Positions 1 through 8,600 of a DNA stretch of 64,000 nucleotides are shown one piece after another. A program made the translations under genes and the position numbers. Numbering within the stretch: the first letter of the stretch is position 1; each line of letters starts with the position of its first letter. Location of the stretch: positions 20,498-84,497 of the forward strand of contig JASBYX010000002.1 in NCBI GenBank assembly GCA_029983755.1, read 5' to 3'. This DNA is from Anaerovoracaceae bacterium (GTDB lineage Bacteria; Bacillota; Clostridia; Peptostreptococcales; Anaerovoracaceae). The notes beneath the pieces are model-generated. The model was not told the origin of the DNA and did no database searches. It saw only the letters and a program-made list of their open reading frames with translations.

Positions 1-966
1 AATGCTGTCTGTAACAACGTATGAAGCAGGGTGCGCCTTGTAAATCAAGGAAGCTGCTAAAGCTATAATCCCGTTTCTTGCAATGAGGTTGCCCTTTTCA
101 TCTATGGCAGCGACTCTGTCAACGTCAGTATCAAAGACTAGAGCAAGGTCTGCTGAAGTTTCCTTAACCTTTGCGATGATATCGTCAGTTGCTCCTTCCT
201 TTTCAGGATTTGGAATGTGATTTGGGAAGTTCCCGTCAGGCTCAAGGTATAGGCTGCCGTCAATTACAGCACCAAGGGGTTCAAGCACGCGAGTTGCATA
301 AAACCCTCCCACTCCGTTTCCGGCATCAACAAGAATCTTCATCCCCTTGAGAGGAGCATCCTTCTTGTTTAGACCAACAGAAATTTGCTTCTTCAAAACC
401 TCACAGTAATGGCTCAAAAGATCCATGTGCTCTATAGGCTGAATGGTGAAGGCTCCTTGCTGATGGTGCATTTCGTTCTCATATAGGTTTGAAGAAATCC
501 CTTTCCCATCAGCTCTCTGATGGGCTATTTCCAGTATCTTTGTGATGGTATCTTTGCTCACACCTCCGCTTGCCGAAAAGAATTTAAAGCCATTTCTGTT
601 CTTTGGAAGGTGGCTTGCCGTAACCATTATAGCTCCATGGCAGTTAAAGTGTTCAAGCTTTGTGGACATGAACATTGCCGGAGTGGAAGCAAGACCCGTA
701 TCGAGGGCCATTACCCCAAGCTGCTGAAGTGTTTTGCACACTACTTTTGAAATGTGTTCCCCGGAAAGCCTTGAATCTCTCCCCACGGAAACTCTAAGAT
801 CCGTCATCGGAGAGTTTAATTTGTTAGACAAGAGGTATATAAATCCTGTTATTGTGTTTTCAATCGCCTCGTCTGTGAGGTTGACTTCCTCTCCGGGAAC
901 CCCTTCCATGGCAACGCCTCTTATGTCGCTGCCGTTCTGAAGGGACATGTAGTTTACTTTGCTCAT
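1..966 (-). CDS. Phosphoglucomutase/phosphomannomutase family protein, C-terminus off the window
   Basis: Alpha-D-phosphohexomutase that interconverts hexose 6- and 1-phosphates in the cytoplasm, feeding sugar nucleotide and envelope synthesis. The frame is open for 322 codons from ATG at 966 to the window edge, so the C-terminal part is missing. Visible motifs are the phosphoserine loop TASHLPKNRNGFKFF at about residues 127-141 and the metal-binding DTDVDR near residue 295. The ATG follows AAGGAG at a normal distance and a consensus promoter lies about 150 bases upstream. Whether glucose or mannose phosphate is preferred cannot be told from the motifs. Confidence 0.9.
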   Translation of the reverse strand, partial: MSKVNYMSLQNGSDIRGVAMEGVPGEEVNLTDEAIENTITGFIYLLSNKLNSPMTDLRVSVGRDSRLSGEHISKVVCKTLQQLGVMALDTGLASTPAMFMSTKLEHFNCHGAIMVTASHLPKNRNGFKFFSASGGVSKDTITKILEIAHQRADGKGISSNLYENEMHHQQGAFTIQPIEHMDLLSHYCEVLKKQISVGLNKKDAPLKGMKILVDAGNGVGGFYATRVLEPLGAVIDGSLYLEPDGNFPNHIPNPEKEGATDDIIAKVKETSADLALVFDTDVDRVAAIDEKGNLIARNGIIALAASLIYKAHPASYVVTDSI

Positions 967-1116
967 GATGTTCTCCTTTTTGGTTTAAAGGCGGTACGGG
1001 AGCCGGCCGAACAAATCCCGGGATGTTTGAGAATGGCACTGATCCGCTCATCCGTTAGGAGGATAAAATAGCCGGGGCAACCGTAATCGTTTGTTGTATT
1101 GTCTTTGTTACTTTAA

Positions 1117-1145
1117 ATCATAGTTGAAATCGGGCTTCGTGTCAA
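1117..1145 (-). promoter_or_regulatory. Sigma-A-type promoter of the phosphohexomutase gene
   Basis: On the minus strand TTGACA (1140-1145) and TATGAT (1117-1122) are separated by 17 bp. It implies a leader of about 145 nt before the ATG at 966. I see no recognisable riboswitch in that leader. Confidence 0.75.
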
Positions 1146-1189
1146 CAAAATAAAGGCGTGAAGGGGGACAATAAACGGGAGAATATGCA

Positions 1190-1217
1190 TTGAAAAATTT
1201 GACGATAATAGTATAAT
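1190..1217 (+). promoter_or_regulatory. Promoter of the sortase gene
   Basis: TTGAAA (1190-1195) and TATAAT (1212-1217) with a 16-bp spacer. Transcription would start near 1224, which argues against translation from the TTG at 1228 and for the GTG at 1258. Confidence 0.7.
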
Positions 1218-1257
1218 GTAATATATATTGAAAAGATTTCGAAAAGGGGGTATATCA

Positions 1258-2070
1258 GTGCCGAGAGAAACGAGTCAAACAAGGAAAGAAAATCGAGCCG
1301 GCAGCCAAGGGGCAAAAGGGAGCAGAACAAATAGAGGCAACAACAAAGGCAATAAAAAGAAAAGGACCTTTTATAATATAATAATTGTAATCCTGTTGAT
1401 AGTCATTGCATTCAGCCTATTTCAGATAGGAAAAATACTTTGGGGATACTATCATAGCAGCAAGACCTATGCAAATATAGCGGAGATTGCAGGGGTGGAA
1501 TCGGAGAAAGATGATAAGGTAAATTTTGATGAGCTTCTAAAGCAAAACCCTGATACCAAGGCATGGATTAAGCGGGAAGATATAGGGTTAAACTATCCTG
1601 TAATGCAGGCAAAGGATAACGACTATTACCTGTACAGACTATTCAACGGGGAATACAGCAAAAATGGCTCTTTGTTCATTGATTATAGAAACGAGAACCC
1701 GTTCAAGGACTTTTTGACTATCATATACGGTCACCATATGAAGGATGGATCCATGTTCGCCCCAATAATGAAGTACAGGGCACAGGATTTTTATGACAAG
1801 CATAAGAAGTTGCATTTCTACACGCCGGAGCAGAACTATAATCTCGTAATCGTTGCAGCGGCCTATATTGATGCTTCGGCTTCCCAGTATAAGTTCTATT
1901 TTAACGAGGCGGAGAAGGCGAGCTATGTTGAATGGCTCAAATCCCATTCGGTAATCGACACAGGGGAGGAAATTACCACCGAGGATCATCTCGTGATGTT
2001 AAGCACCTGTGTAGATGCAAGCTCCGACAATAGATTCGTGGTTTATGGAAAGCTCGTTCCTAAGAAATAG
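1258..2070 (+). CDS. srtB: Class B sortase
   Basis: Membrane-anchored cysteine transpeptidase that attaches surface proteins to the cell wall. The N-terminus is very basic and followed by one membrane segment (IIIVILLIVIAFSLFQIG, about residues 43-60). The catalytic domain shows the His in YGHHMKDGSMF, the active Cys in LSTCVDASSDN and the Arg in NRFVVYGKL. I start it at GTG 1258, which has AAAAGGGGG seven bases upstream; an in-frame TTG at 1228 lies almost on the transcription start. No substrate gene is adjacent, but two proteins in the window (at 30.6 and 51.1 kb) end in a VNTGD motif plus membrane anchor and could be clients. That pairing is inference. Confidence 0.9.
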   Translation: MPRETSQTRKENRAGSQGAKGSRTNRGNNKGNKKKRTFYNIIIVILLIVIAFSLFQIGKILWGYYHSSKTYANIAEIAGVESEKDDKVNFDELLKQNPDTKAWIKREDIGLNYPVMQAKDNDYYLYRLFNGEYSKNGSLFIDYRNENPFKDFLTIIYGHHMKDGSMFAPIMKYRAQDFYDKHKKLHFYTPEQNYNLVIVAAAYIDASASQYKFYFNEAEKASYVEWLKSHSVIDTGEEITTEDHLVMLSTCVDASSDNRFVVYGKLVPKK

Positions 2071-2276
2071 GTAAGGCAGAGCTTTAGGGTAAATCCGTTG
2101 TAGGCAAACGGCTTTATACGCATTCAACAAAATAGCTATTTGCAGGGCATCTCTTTATAAGAAGGGGGTGCTCTTTTTCGTGGGGTTAAATATGTTCAGA
2201 GGCTACAAAGATTTTTATAATTACAAATTTTATAAATTATCAAAAAAACTAAAAACTTCAAAGCTAAAAACTTCTA

Positions 2277-2305
2277 TTGCAAAGAGTTTTGCAATGTGAT
2301 ATATT
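2277..2305 (+). promoter_or_regulatory. Promoter of the membrane protein/XRE/macro operon with a perfect inverted repeat on its -35
   Basis: TTGCAA (2277-2282) and TATATT (2300-2305) with a 17-bp spacer. The inverted repeat TTGCAAA-GAGT-TTTGCAA (2277-2294) covers the -35 and most of the spacer, so it may be an operator, possibly for the XRE protein encoded downstream. Upstream (2071-2276) I see only a weak CCGTT/AACGG hairpin at 2095-2111. Confidence 0.55.
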
Positions 2306-2355
2306 TATCTCATAAGTTAGAAATAAATCACATATATTAGAGTGGGAGGAATGAA

Positions 2356-2826
2356 ATGAAAAAGGAAATTAAAGTAAAGCAAAGTCTAATGTATCATTAT
2401 GAATTAGAAGGCATCGGGCTATGCATTCTTGCTATAGCGTTCGTGGTAAAATTGATTGTAATAGAAAATGTACATTCAGAAAGCATGGACTTTTTTCATT
2501 CAGTACTATTGACAATTAGCACCGCTATGTCGATGTTTTGTGGTTTTATGGTTTACTCAAGAAAACACGAAAAAATGGACGAAATGGCAAAGGAAAACTA
2601 TAGAGATGCGAAAGCGTATGCTAATAAGATTACTATGAATCTTTTATTGTTATGCTTAGTAGTGTTTTTTCTCTTAGAAATACTTAAGTTTAAATCAACG
2701 CTACCGCTGGGCTTCACTAGGAACAATTCTGCATGGATAGAAATAGCACTTGTTTTAATATTATCTATACTAGGAATCAACAACATTATAATCTGGCACA
2801 AGTTCGCTAGCTTAGAAAAGGAATAA
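2356..2826 (+). CDS. Four-helix membrane protein, function unknown
   Basis: 156-residue protein with four predicted membrane segments: about residues 21-37, 48-68, 91-110 and 124-142. A short charged cytoplasmic stretch rich in Lys, Glu and Asp lies between the second and third. I do not recognise a functional motif. It has a good ribosome binding site (GGGAGG), and its stop is 9 bases before an XRE-family regulator gene. Pairs of a small membrane protein and a short XRE regulator are common in Firmicutes, where the regulator usually controls the pair. It is the first gene of a run continuing into the macro-domain gene. Confidence 0.65.
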   Translation: MKKEIKVKQSLMYHYELEGIGLCILAIAFVVKLIVIENVHSESMDFFHSVLLTISTAMSMFCGFMVYSRKHEKMDEMAKENYRDAKAYANKITMNLLLLCLVVFFLLEILKFKSTLPLGFTRNNSAWIEIALVLILSILGINNIIIWHKFASLEKE

Positions 2827-2835
2827 AGGTTCATC

Positions 2836-3042
2836 ATGTCAAAGCTAAAAACGAGGATGTATGAATATCGAAAAGAGATGAACCTCCAGCAGGCGGAATT
2901 GGCAGACCTTGTGGGAGTGCGAAGAGAAACTATAGGGAAGCTGGAAAACGGTAAATACAATCCCTCCCTTAAACTTGCAATGGATATTTCAAAGGTATTT
3001 GGGAAATCCGTAGAGGAAGTATTCCGTTTTGAAGAGGAGTGA
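2836..3042 (+). CDS. Small XRE/Cro-type helix-turn-helix regulator
   Basis: 68-residue single-domain DNA-binding protein. The helix-turn-helix is clear: [20 protein letters not shown] at about residues 19-38, followed by [15 protein letters not shown] and the C-terminal SVEEVFRF typical of the small HTH_3 family. There is no sensor domain, so it probably acts as a dimeric repressor. It sits between the membrane protein gene and the macro-domain gene, and its last codons contain the GAGGAG ribosome binding site of the latter, so translation is likely coupled. The inverted repeat at 2277-2294 is a candidate site. Confidence 0.85.
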   Translation: MSKLKTRMYEYRKEMNLQQAELADLVGVRRETIGKLENGKYNPSLKLAMDISKVFGKSVEEVFRFEEE

Positions 3043-3046
3043 AATC

Positions 3047-4084
3047 ATGTCTTTTAAGATAGTTCGAAATGACATCACCAAAATGAAAGTGGATGCAATA
3101 GTCAATACGGCCAATCCTGAACCTGTAGTTGGATATGGTCTCGATCAAGGCATTCATCAAAAATCGGGGCCGGAACTTTTGAAAGCCCGGCAAAAAATCG
3201 GGGAAATCAAGATAGGTCAAGCAGCTATAACACCGGCCTTTGGATTGGATGCTAAGTTTGTCATTCACGCTGTGGGCCCTGTTTGGCAAGGAGGAACGAG
3301 TGACGAAGAAAAGCATCTTAGGGATACTTACTTAAATATTCTTAAATTAGCAACAAAATACCATTGCATGTCCGTTGCCCTTCCGTTGATGTCCACAGGC
3401 AACTACGGCTTTCCCAAATCCAAAGCTCTTAAAATAGCTGTGGAAGTTATAAGGAACTTCTTGAGGGATAATGATACAGAGATTTATCTGGTTATTTTCG
3501 GGAAAGAGGAAATGTTATTGTCAGAGAAATTGTTCTCTGAGGTTAGAAGTTATATTGACGAAAATTATGTAAAAGAGAAATTCAAGGAAGAGTACAAAAC
3601 CGAAAGACCTACAGAATTAAGGGATGTATCAGGTCAAATTAGTCGGTATAATCTTTTGGGTGAAGCAAATCATTCATATGAGCAATTTACATTAAAAGAG
3701 CCACTTGCGATAGACGAAGGAAGTATTGCGAAGCTACTTGATAATCTCGATGCTAGCTTTTCGGAGACTTTACTTAAGCTCATTGATAAAACAGGTAAAA
3801 AAGATTCAGAAATATACAAAAAAGCAAATGTAGATCGCAAGCTTTTCTCTAAGATAAGGACAAATAAAGATTATAGGCCAACAAAGAAAACAGCTATAGC
3901 TTTTGCCTTAGCCCTTGAGCTAGACATTAAGGAAACCGAAGAGCTAATATCTAGAGCTGGATATACCCTGTCCCACAGCAATAAATTTGATATTATTGTT
4001 GAATATTTTATCCTCCATAGAAATTATGATATCTACGAACTAAATGAAGTGCTTTTTACATTCGACCAACCTATCATAGGATAA
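3047..4084 (+). CDS. Macro-domain protein fused to a C-terminal helical, HTH-like domain
   Basis: The N-terminal 165 or so residues form a macro domain: VDAIVNTANPEPVVGYGLD, then the glycine-rich ADP-ribose loop LPLMSTGNYGFP. Macro domains bind ADP-ribose and some hydrolyse ADP-ribosylated proteins, nucleic acids or O-acetyl-ADP-ribose. After a charged linker, residues about 225-345 form a separate helical domain with a helix-turn-helix look (DSEIYKKANVDRKLFSKIRT, then KKTAIAFALALELD). The start is ATG 3047 with GAGGAG seven bases upstream; an in-frame TTG at 3029 overlaps that site. It lies 4 bp after the XRE gene and before a VWA-domain gene. Substrate unknown. Confidence 0.8.
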   Translation: MSFKIVRNDITKMKVDAIVNTANPEPVVGYGLDQGIHQKSGPELLKARQKIGEIKIGQAAITPAFGLDAKFVIHAVGPVWQGGTSDEEKHLRDTYLNILKLATKYHCMSVALPLMSTGNYGFPKSKALKIAVEVIRNFLRDNDTEIYLVIFGKEEMLLSEKLFSEVRSYIDENYVKEKFKEEYKTERPTELRDVSGQISRYNLLGEANHSYEQFTLKEPLAIDEGSIAKLLDNLDASFSETLLKLIDKTGKKDSEIYKKANVDRKLFSKIRTNKDYRPTKKTAIAFALALELDIKETEELISRAGYTLSHSNKFDIIVEYFILHRNYDIYELNEVLFTFDQPIIG

Positions 4085-4097
4085 AATACAAATAAAT

Positions 4098-4114
4098 GTC
4101 GCTTTGAAAGCGAC
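4098..4114. promoter_or_regulatory. Perfect 17-bp palindrome between the macro and VWA genes
   Basis: GTCGCTTT-G-AAAGCGAC is an exact palindrome 14 bases after the macro-domain stop. No T-tract follows, so it looks more like an operator than a terminator. A TATAAT (4136-4141) lies 21 bp further on, without a clear -35. Confidence 0.45.
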
Positions 4115-4171
4115 CAACCTAGTTCCAAGTCTCCATATAATAAAGAAAAAGAAATTTTGGAGGGAACTGAA

Positions 4172-4813
4172 ATGGTAGAAATTGTATTTATCTTAGATAG
4201 AAGTGGGTCAATGGAAGGCTTGGAGAAGGATACAATAGGCGGTTTTAACTCAATGATCGAAGAGCAGAAGAGTAAACCTGGTAAAGCACTAGTTTCTACT
4301 GTATTATTCGATGATAAAGTTAGCGTTATTCATGATAGAATACCCCTTGAGAATGTACCACGCTTAACGGAGAGAGAGTATTTTGTTAGAGGTTGCACGG
4401 CATTGCTCGATGCAGTAGGCGGAGCTATCAATCACATCGGGAATATTCATAAATATGCCCGAGAGGAGGACATTCCTTCAGAGACAATATTTGTAATAAC
4501 GACGGATGGCCTTGAGAACGCCAGTCGAAACTATACATATGGAAAAATTAAGGAAATGATCAATCGCCAAAAGGAAATGTACGGTTGGGAGTTTATCTTC
4601 CTAGGTGCTAATATGGATGCGGCTGCTGAAGCCGAGCGTTTCGGGATCGATTCTAACAGAGCAGCAAGCTATAATAACGACAGGGTTGGTACGGCACTGA
4701 ACTATGAGGTTATAGGTGAAACTATAACAACTTTAAGGTTTGAAGCCAAGATCGAGGATGGGTGGAAAACTGCTATTGATAGAGACTACCATACCAGAGA
4801 AAGACACAAGTAG
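4172..4813 (+). CDS. VWA-domain protein
   Basis: 213-residue stand-alone von Willebrand factor A domain. The MIDAS motif DRSGSM lies at residues 8-13 and the metal-site Thr/Asp in ITTDGLENAS near residue 110, so it should bind a divalent ion and act in protein-protein contacts. There is no signal peptide or membrane segment, so it is cytoplasmic. ATG 4172 is eight bases after GGAGG; an in-frame TTG at 4157 overlaps that site and is rejected. It follows the macro-domain gene on the same strand after 87 bp containing a perfect palindrome. A role with the macro protein is plausible but unproven. Confidence 0.8.
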   Translation: MVEIVFILDRSGSMEGLEKDTIGGFNSMIEEQKSKPGKALVSTVLFDDKVSVIHDRIPLENVPRLTEREYFVRGCTALLDAVGGAINHIGNIHKYAREEDIPSETIFVITTDGLENASRNYTYGKIKEMINRQKEMYGWEFIFLGANMDAAAEAERFGIDSNRAASYNNDRVGTALNYEVIGETITTLRFEAKIEDGWKTAIDRDYHTRERHK

Positions 4814-4853
4814 AGCCATATTTAAGACCCCAAATGTAGTTGTGTCAGAGTAA

Positions 4854-4979
4854 ATCTCAAAATGTAACATATGTCCCGACAACTAAGAAGAGTACATCTC
4901 AAAATGTAACATATGTCTTGACAACTGAGAAGAGCAAATCTCAAAGTGTAAAATATGTCTTAACAGCTGAGAAAGAGAT
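4854..4979 (+). repeat. Three 42-bp tandem repeats, possible insertion-sequence end
   Basis: Copies begin at 4854, 4896 and 4938, exactly 42 bp apart, each with a core like ATGTAACATATGTCTTGACA. A weaker fourth copy may precede them. The core recurs inverted at 5591-5610 and in part (ATGTCTTGACAACTAAG) in the tandem repeat at 63782. No open gene lies in 4814-5080. Confidence 0.85.
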
Positions 4980-5080
4980 GCCTCATATTTGCATGGATAG
5001 ACGTTGACTTTTTCATGCTCTCGCCTTTTCTTTCCAAACAAGAGTTTGGCTTGGTATCTCTCGCCTCCCCATATAAAAAA

Positions 5081-5110
5081 CAAAAAAGCACCGAGGCAAT
5101 CGGTGCTTTT
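5081..5110 (-). terminator. Intrinsic terminator of the tmRNA gene
   Basis: Stem GCACCG/CGGTGC (5088-5093 with 5101-5106), extended by A/T pairs, with a T-run on the minus strand side (5082-5087). It lies 11 bp after the tmRNA 3' end. Confidence 0.85.
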
Positions 5111-5120
5111 CTTTTAAGTT

Positions 5121-5475
5121 TGGTGGAAGTGGCGAGAGTTGAACTCGCGTCCGAAAAGATATTCACAAGGCTTTCTCCGAGCGAAGACCCTCGAAAAATT
5201 TCATCTGCCCATTCCCAAGAGTCACGGATAAGAACAGACTAGTCAGTTATACGATCCAGGTTACCTGACACTCACCGGAAAGTTTCCTGCATGGTTTGAT
5301 GCCTTTAAGCGGCCTACAGGAAAACCGCTCAAGACACGCGGGCTGAACTACGCAGCCATTGCGAAATTATTATTATTTTTAGCGTTTATATTTAAACGGC
5401 CACTTTTAACGTAGACTTGGCGACTACGGCTCGCTTACCCAGCTTCAACCTCCCCGTCGAAACCATTTCACCCCC
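5121..5475 (-). ncRNA. ssrA: Transfer-messenger RNA
   Basis: Rescues stalled ribosomes by acting as tRNA and then as messenger for a degradation tag. On the minus strand the RNA begins GGGGGTGAAATGGTTTCGAC and ends CGAGTTCAACTCTCGCCACTTCCACCA (shown in part: 3' CACUUCCACCA). The first seven bases GGGGGUG pair with CACUUCC to form the acceptor stem, with G-U pairs at two positions. The tag frame reads A-K-N-N-N-N-F-A-M-A-A from GCT to TAG, so the tag ends in the expected hydrophobic-Ala-Ala. Length is 355 nt, usual for a one-piece tmRNA. Promoter and terminator are both visible. Confidence 0.97.
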
Positions 5476-5525
5476 ATATCAAATACATCAAATGTGTCGG
5501 GCTGTCAGCCTTTTCTTATGTACTT

Positions 5526-5554
5526 ATTTTAGCACAAAACAATTGTATGTGCAA
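5526..5554 (-). promoter_or_regulatory. Promoter of the tmRNA gene
   Basis: On the minus strand TTGCAC (5549-5554) and TAAAAT (5526-5531) with a 17-bp spacer. It predicts a 5' leader of roughly 45 nt that must be trimmed to give the mature tmRNA end. Confidence 0.7.
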
Positions 5555-5590
5555 GGGGGTGTCTATTTTTGTTGACCTACTATTTTTAGT

Positions 5591-5610
5591 GGTCAAGACA
5601 TAAGTTACAT
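5591..5610 (-). repeat. Inverted single copy of the 4854 repeat core
   Basis: The minus strand reads ATGTAACTTATGTCTTGACC, matching 18 of 20 bases of the core at 4904-4923 on the plus strand. The tmRNA gene therefore lies between inversely oriented copies of one repeat. The copy ends 5 bp before the SNF2 gene stop. Confidence 0.75.
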
Positions 5611-5614
5611 TTTT

Positions 5615-8600
5615 TTACTCCAAAAGTTCGAGAATTTCATCCTTACTCATTCCTGAGAGACCTCTAAATTCGCCGGAAATGATCTCGTCCGCTAGGGCCT
5701 TCTTTTTCTCCTGCATGTCTAAGATCTTTTCTTCGATGGAGTTCTTGATTATAAGCTTATATACGGTGACATTTCTGTTTTGCCCTATTCGATGAGCACG
5801 GTCAGTGGCCTGATTTTGAGCAGCTACGTTCCACCACGGGTCAAAATGTACAACAATATCTGCCCCGGTAAGGTTAAGACCGGTGCCTCCGGCCTTTAGA
5901 GATATGAGGAAAACAGGGACGTCTCCGCTGTTGAAATCTTTAACTAGGCTAAGCCTCTCTTGTTTTGGAGTTTTACCGGTTATTGAATACCACTTTATTC
6001 CTTGTGCCGTCAGCTTTTGTCCTAGAATGCCTAATATACTTGTAAATTGAGAGAAAACGAGAACCTTGTGCTCCCCGTCTATAGCACTTTCGATAAGTTG
6101 GATGCAGCCTTGGGTTTTCGCTGAATTTCCATCGTAATCCTCGAATAAAACAGATGGATCACAGCAAATCTGTCTAGTTTTAGTGAGCTCGGCAAGAACT
6201 TGCAGTTTAGTTTTGTTAAAGGAGTTATCCTCCTGATTAATCAAGAATTTTTTTAACTTTAAAACCTGCCCGTCATATAGATTTTGTTGCTTTTCTTCCA
6301 TCTTCATGTATTTGATTTCTTCAATTTTCTCAGGCAAATCCTTCAAAACATCGGACTTTAATCTTCTCAGGATAAATGGTTGAACCATCTTTTTGAGGCT
6401 TCCCATAATGTCATCATCATTATTCCTTATGATAGGCGTCTCTATATGTTTTCTGAAATGATCATAAGTATATAAAAACCCCGGCATCAAAAAGTCAAAG
6501 ATGCTCCATAATTCACTAAGCCTATTTTCGATCGGTGTCCCGGTTAAAGCTATCTTTTTTCTAGCTTTTATTACTTTGACTGATTTAGCAGCACCGGTAT
6601 TGTGATTCTTAATATACTGTGCTTCATCTATGACAACATACTCAAAAGAGCAATCTTCGTAGAGCTCAACGTCCCTCTTTAGGAAATCATAAGAAGTGAT
6701 CAAAACATCACAATCATAGTTATTACAGTATCTTTTGACTAGCTCTTTCCTGACACTTTTGCTACCGGCGATTACCTGAACCTTAACATCAGGCGCAAAC
6801 TTTTCAATCTCATCTTCCCAGTTATATATTAGAGAGGCAGGACAAACCACAAGAGACGGAGAAGATGGCTGTCCATTACGCATTTCCCTATTTGCCTGAA
6901 AGAGTCCTATAACTTGAAGTGTCTTTCCAAGTCCCATATCATCGGCAAGTATGCATCCAAAACCGTAGTCTGTCATCATGCGGAGCCATTTATATCCAAA
7001 GATCTGGTAATTGCGCATAACAGTTTCCAAGGATTTGGGCACTTCATAGCTTGACTCATTGATGGTCTTAAAATCTCTTACAAGTTCCCTAAAGCGACTG
7101 TCACGGTCAGTATAAAAGTAGTCGTTTTCTTCCAGCAGTTTTTCAACGTACAGTGTGCGATAAAGGGGGAGCTCGGCTTTCCCGGATTTTAACTCTCCAG
7201 GAGAAATATTAAGAGAATCGAACATTTTCCCAAGTTCTTCAAAATCCTCATTTATATCCACGAATTGGCCATTCCTAAGCTTGTGGTATCTCTTGCGTTT
7301 TTTGTAGCTTGACAGAATCGCCAAGAGCTCATCATGACTTATATCTTCTGCAGAAACTTCAAGATTCATAAGGTCACTTTCCACAGAAACCCCGATTGAA
7401 ATCTTCGCTTTTCGTCGCACCTTGAGGTTGTCAAACTGTTTTGTTGATTTAACCTCACAGAAATCCAACATTTCCTCCACGCCCCGGGTAAGCATTGTAT
7501 AGATTGCCTCATCGCTTCTTTCACAACAAAATACCTCTTTATCAGGGTCTATGACGGAGAGATACTTTTCCATCAAGTCGAAAGCTTTCTCTTCGATGAA
7601 TTTCAATCTATTTGTTGAGTCCGCCTTATTGTTCTGCCAGTCGAATATGGAGTAAGTTTTTTGGTCATATGTCACGGCTATCTTACCCTCGGGGAGGCCT
7701 GAAGAGGCATCAAGATATATGGTAAATTCCGGAGTGGTAGATACGTATTCGGAAATAAAATCATCGTCCGGCTCATCAAAATCAACATATTTTCTCAGCT
7801 CTGGAAGAGTGTAATTGTAAAACTCTGAAAGATTGTTCCTACCGATTTGTAGGTAAACCTCGTTAGAGGAGTTTTTGATAAGCTCCAGTGGACCAAAGTT
7901 AGGTTGGGAATTATCAGGGATTCGATTGAGTTCTCCCGATGTGTCAGTTAATTTGATGAAGTAAGAATGCAATGTCCCATTGAAAATTTGGGGAAGAAAC
8001 CCATGGATTTCTATACCATCGAAGATATCCTTGTTGTTCACCAACTTTTCTATTTTTAAATTTGCAGAAGGAGTGCCTTCAACAGAATTTATCGGCAACT
8101 TTTCCTTTGTATTTGGGTCTTGATAAAATATGGGTTTCCCCTTTGAAATATCGTAGAAATCATCCCATGCATTTTTGTAGATAGGTGTTTCCCTTTTGAT
8201 GTTCAGTGTAGGAGATAGCCACGATGCCCTGTAACTTTTGACGTAGGTTAGAGCTTTTTCTGCAGTATCCACAGAATCGGCTATTATTTTGTAGTACCCC
8301 TTACTGTCCTGATCAAAGTCTTCCCTTGAGAAATCTATGGTCTTGTTTTTCCCAAGTCTAAACTTAGCCTTTACTGAATATGCAGAGATGAGATCGTTGA
8401 CATCTTTTAGCACGAAAAGCTTGTTTTTATCGCCGATTTTCCATGTGAGAACATAATCACCATTATTTAGTGTCAAAGTAGGCAGCAGTGTGACGGATTC
8501 TTTAGATGGAGCTGTTTCTTGGCCCTTTGAACCGAGTGAATTTCTCGATAAATCTATGAGAAGCTTCGACCCGGGATCGGTGATGTCGAGGTAATTTGCA

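Noticed and set aside
860..1051. Reading frame overlapping the start of the phosphohexomutase gene
   Set aside because: Same strand but other frame within the leader and gene start; no ribosome binding site.
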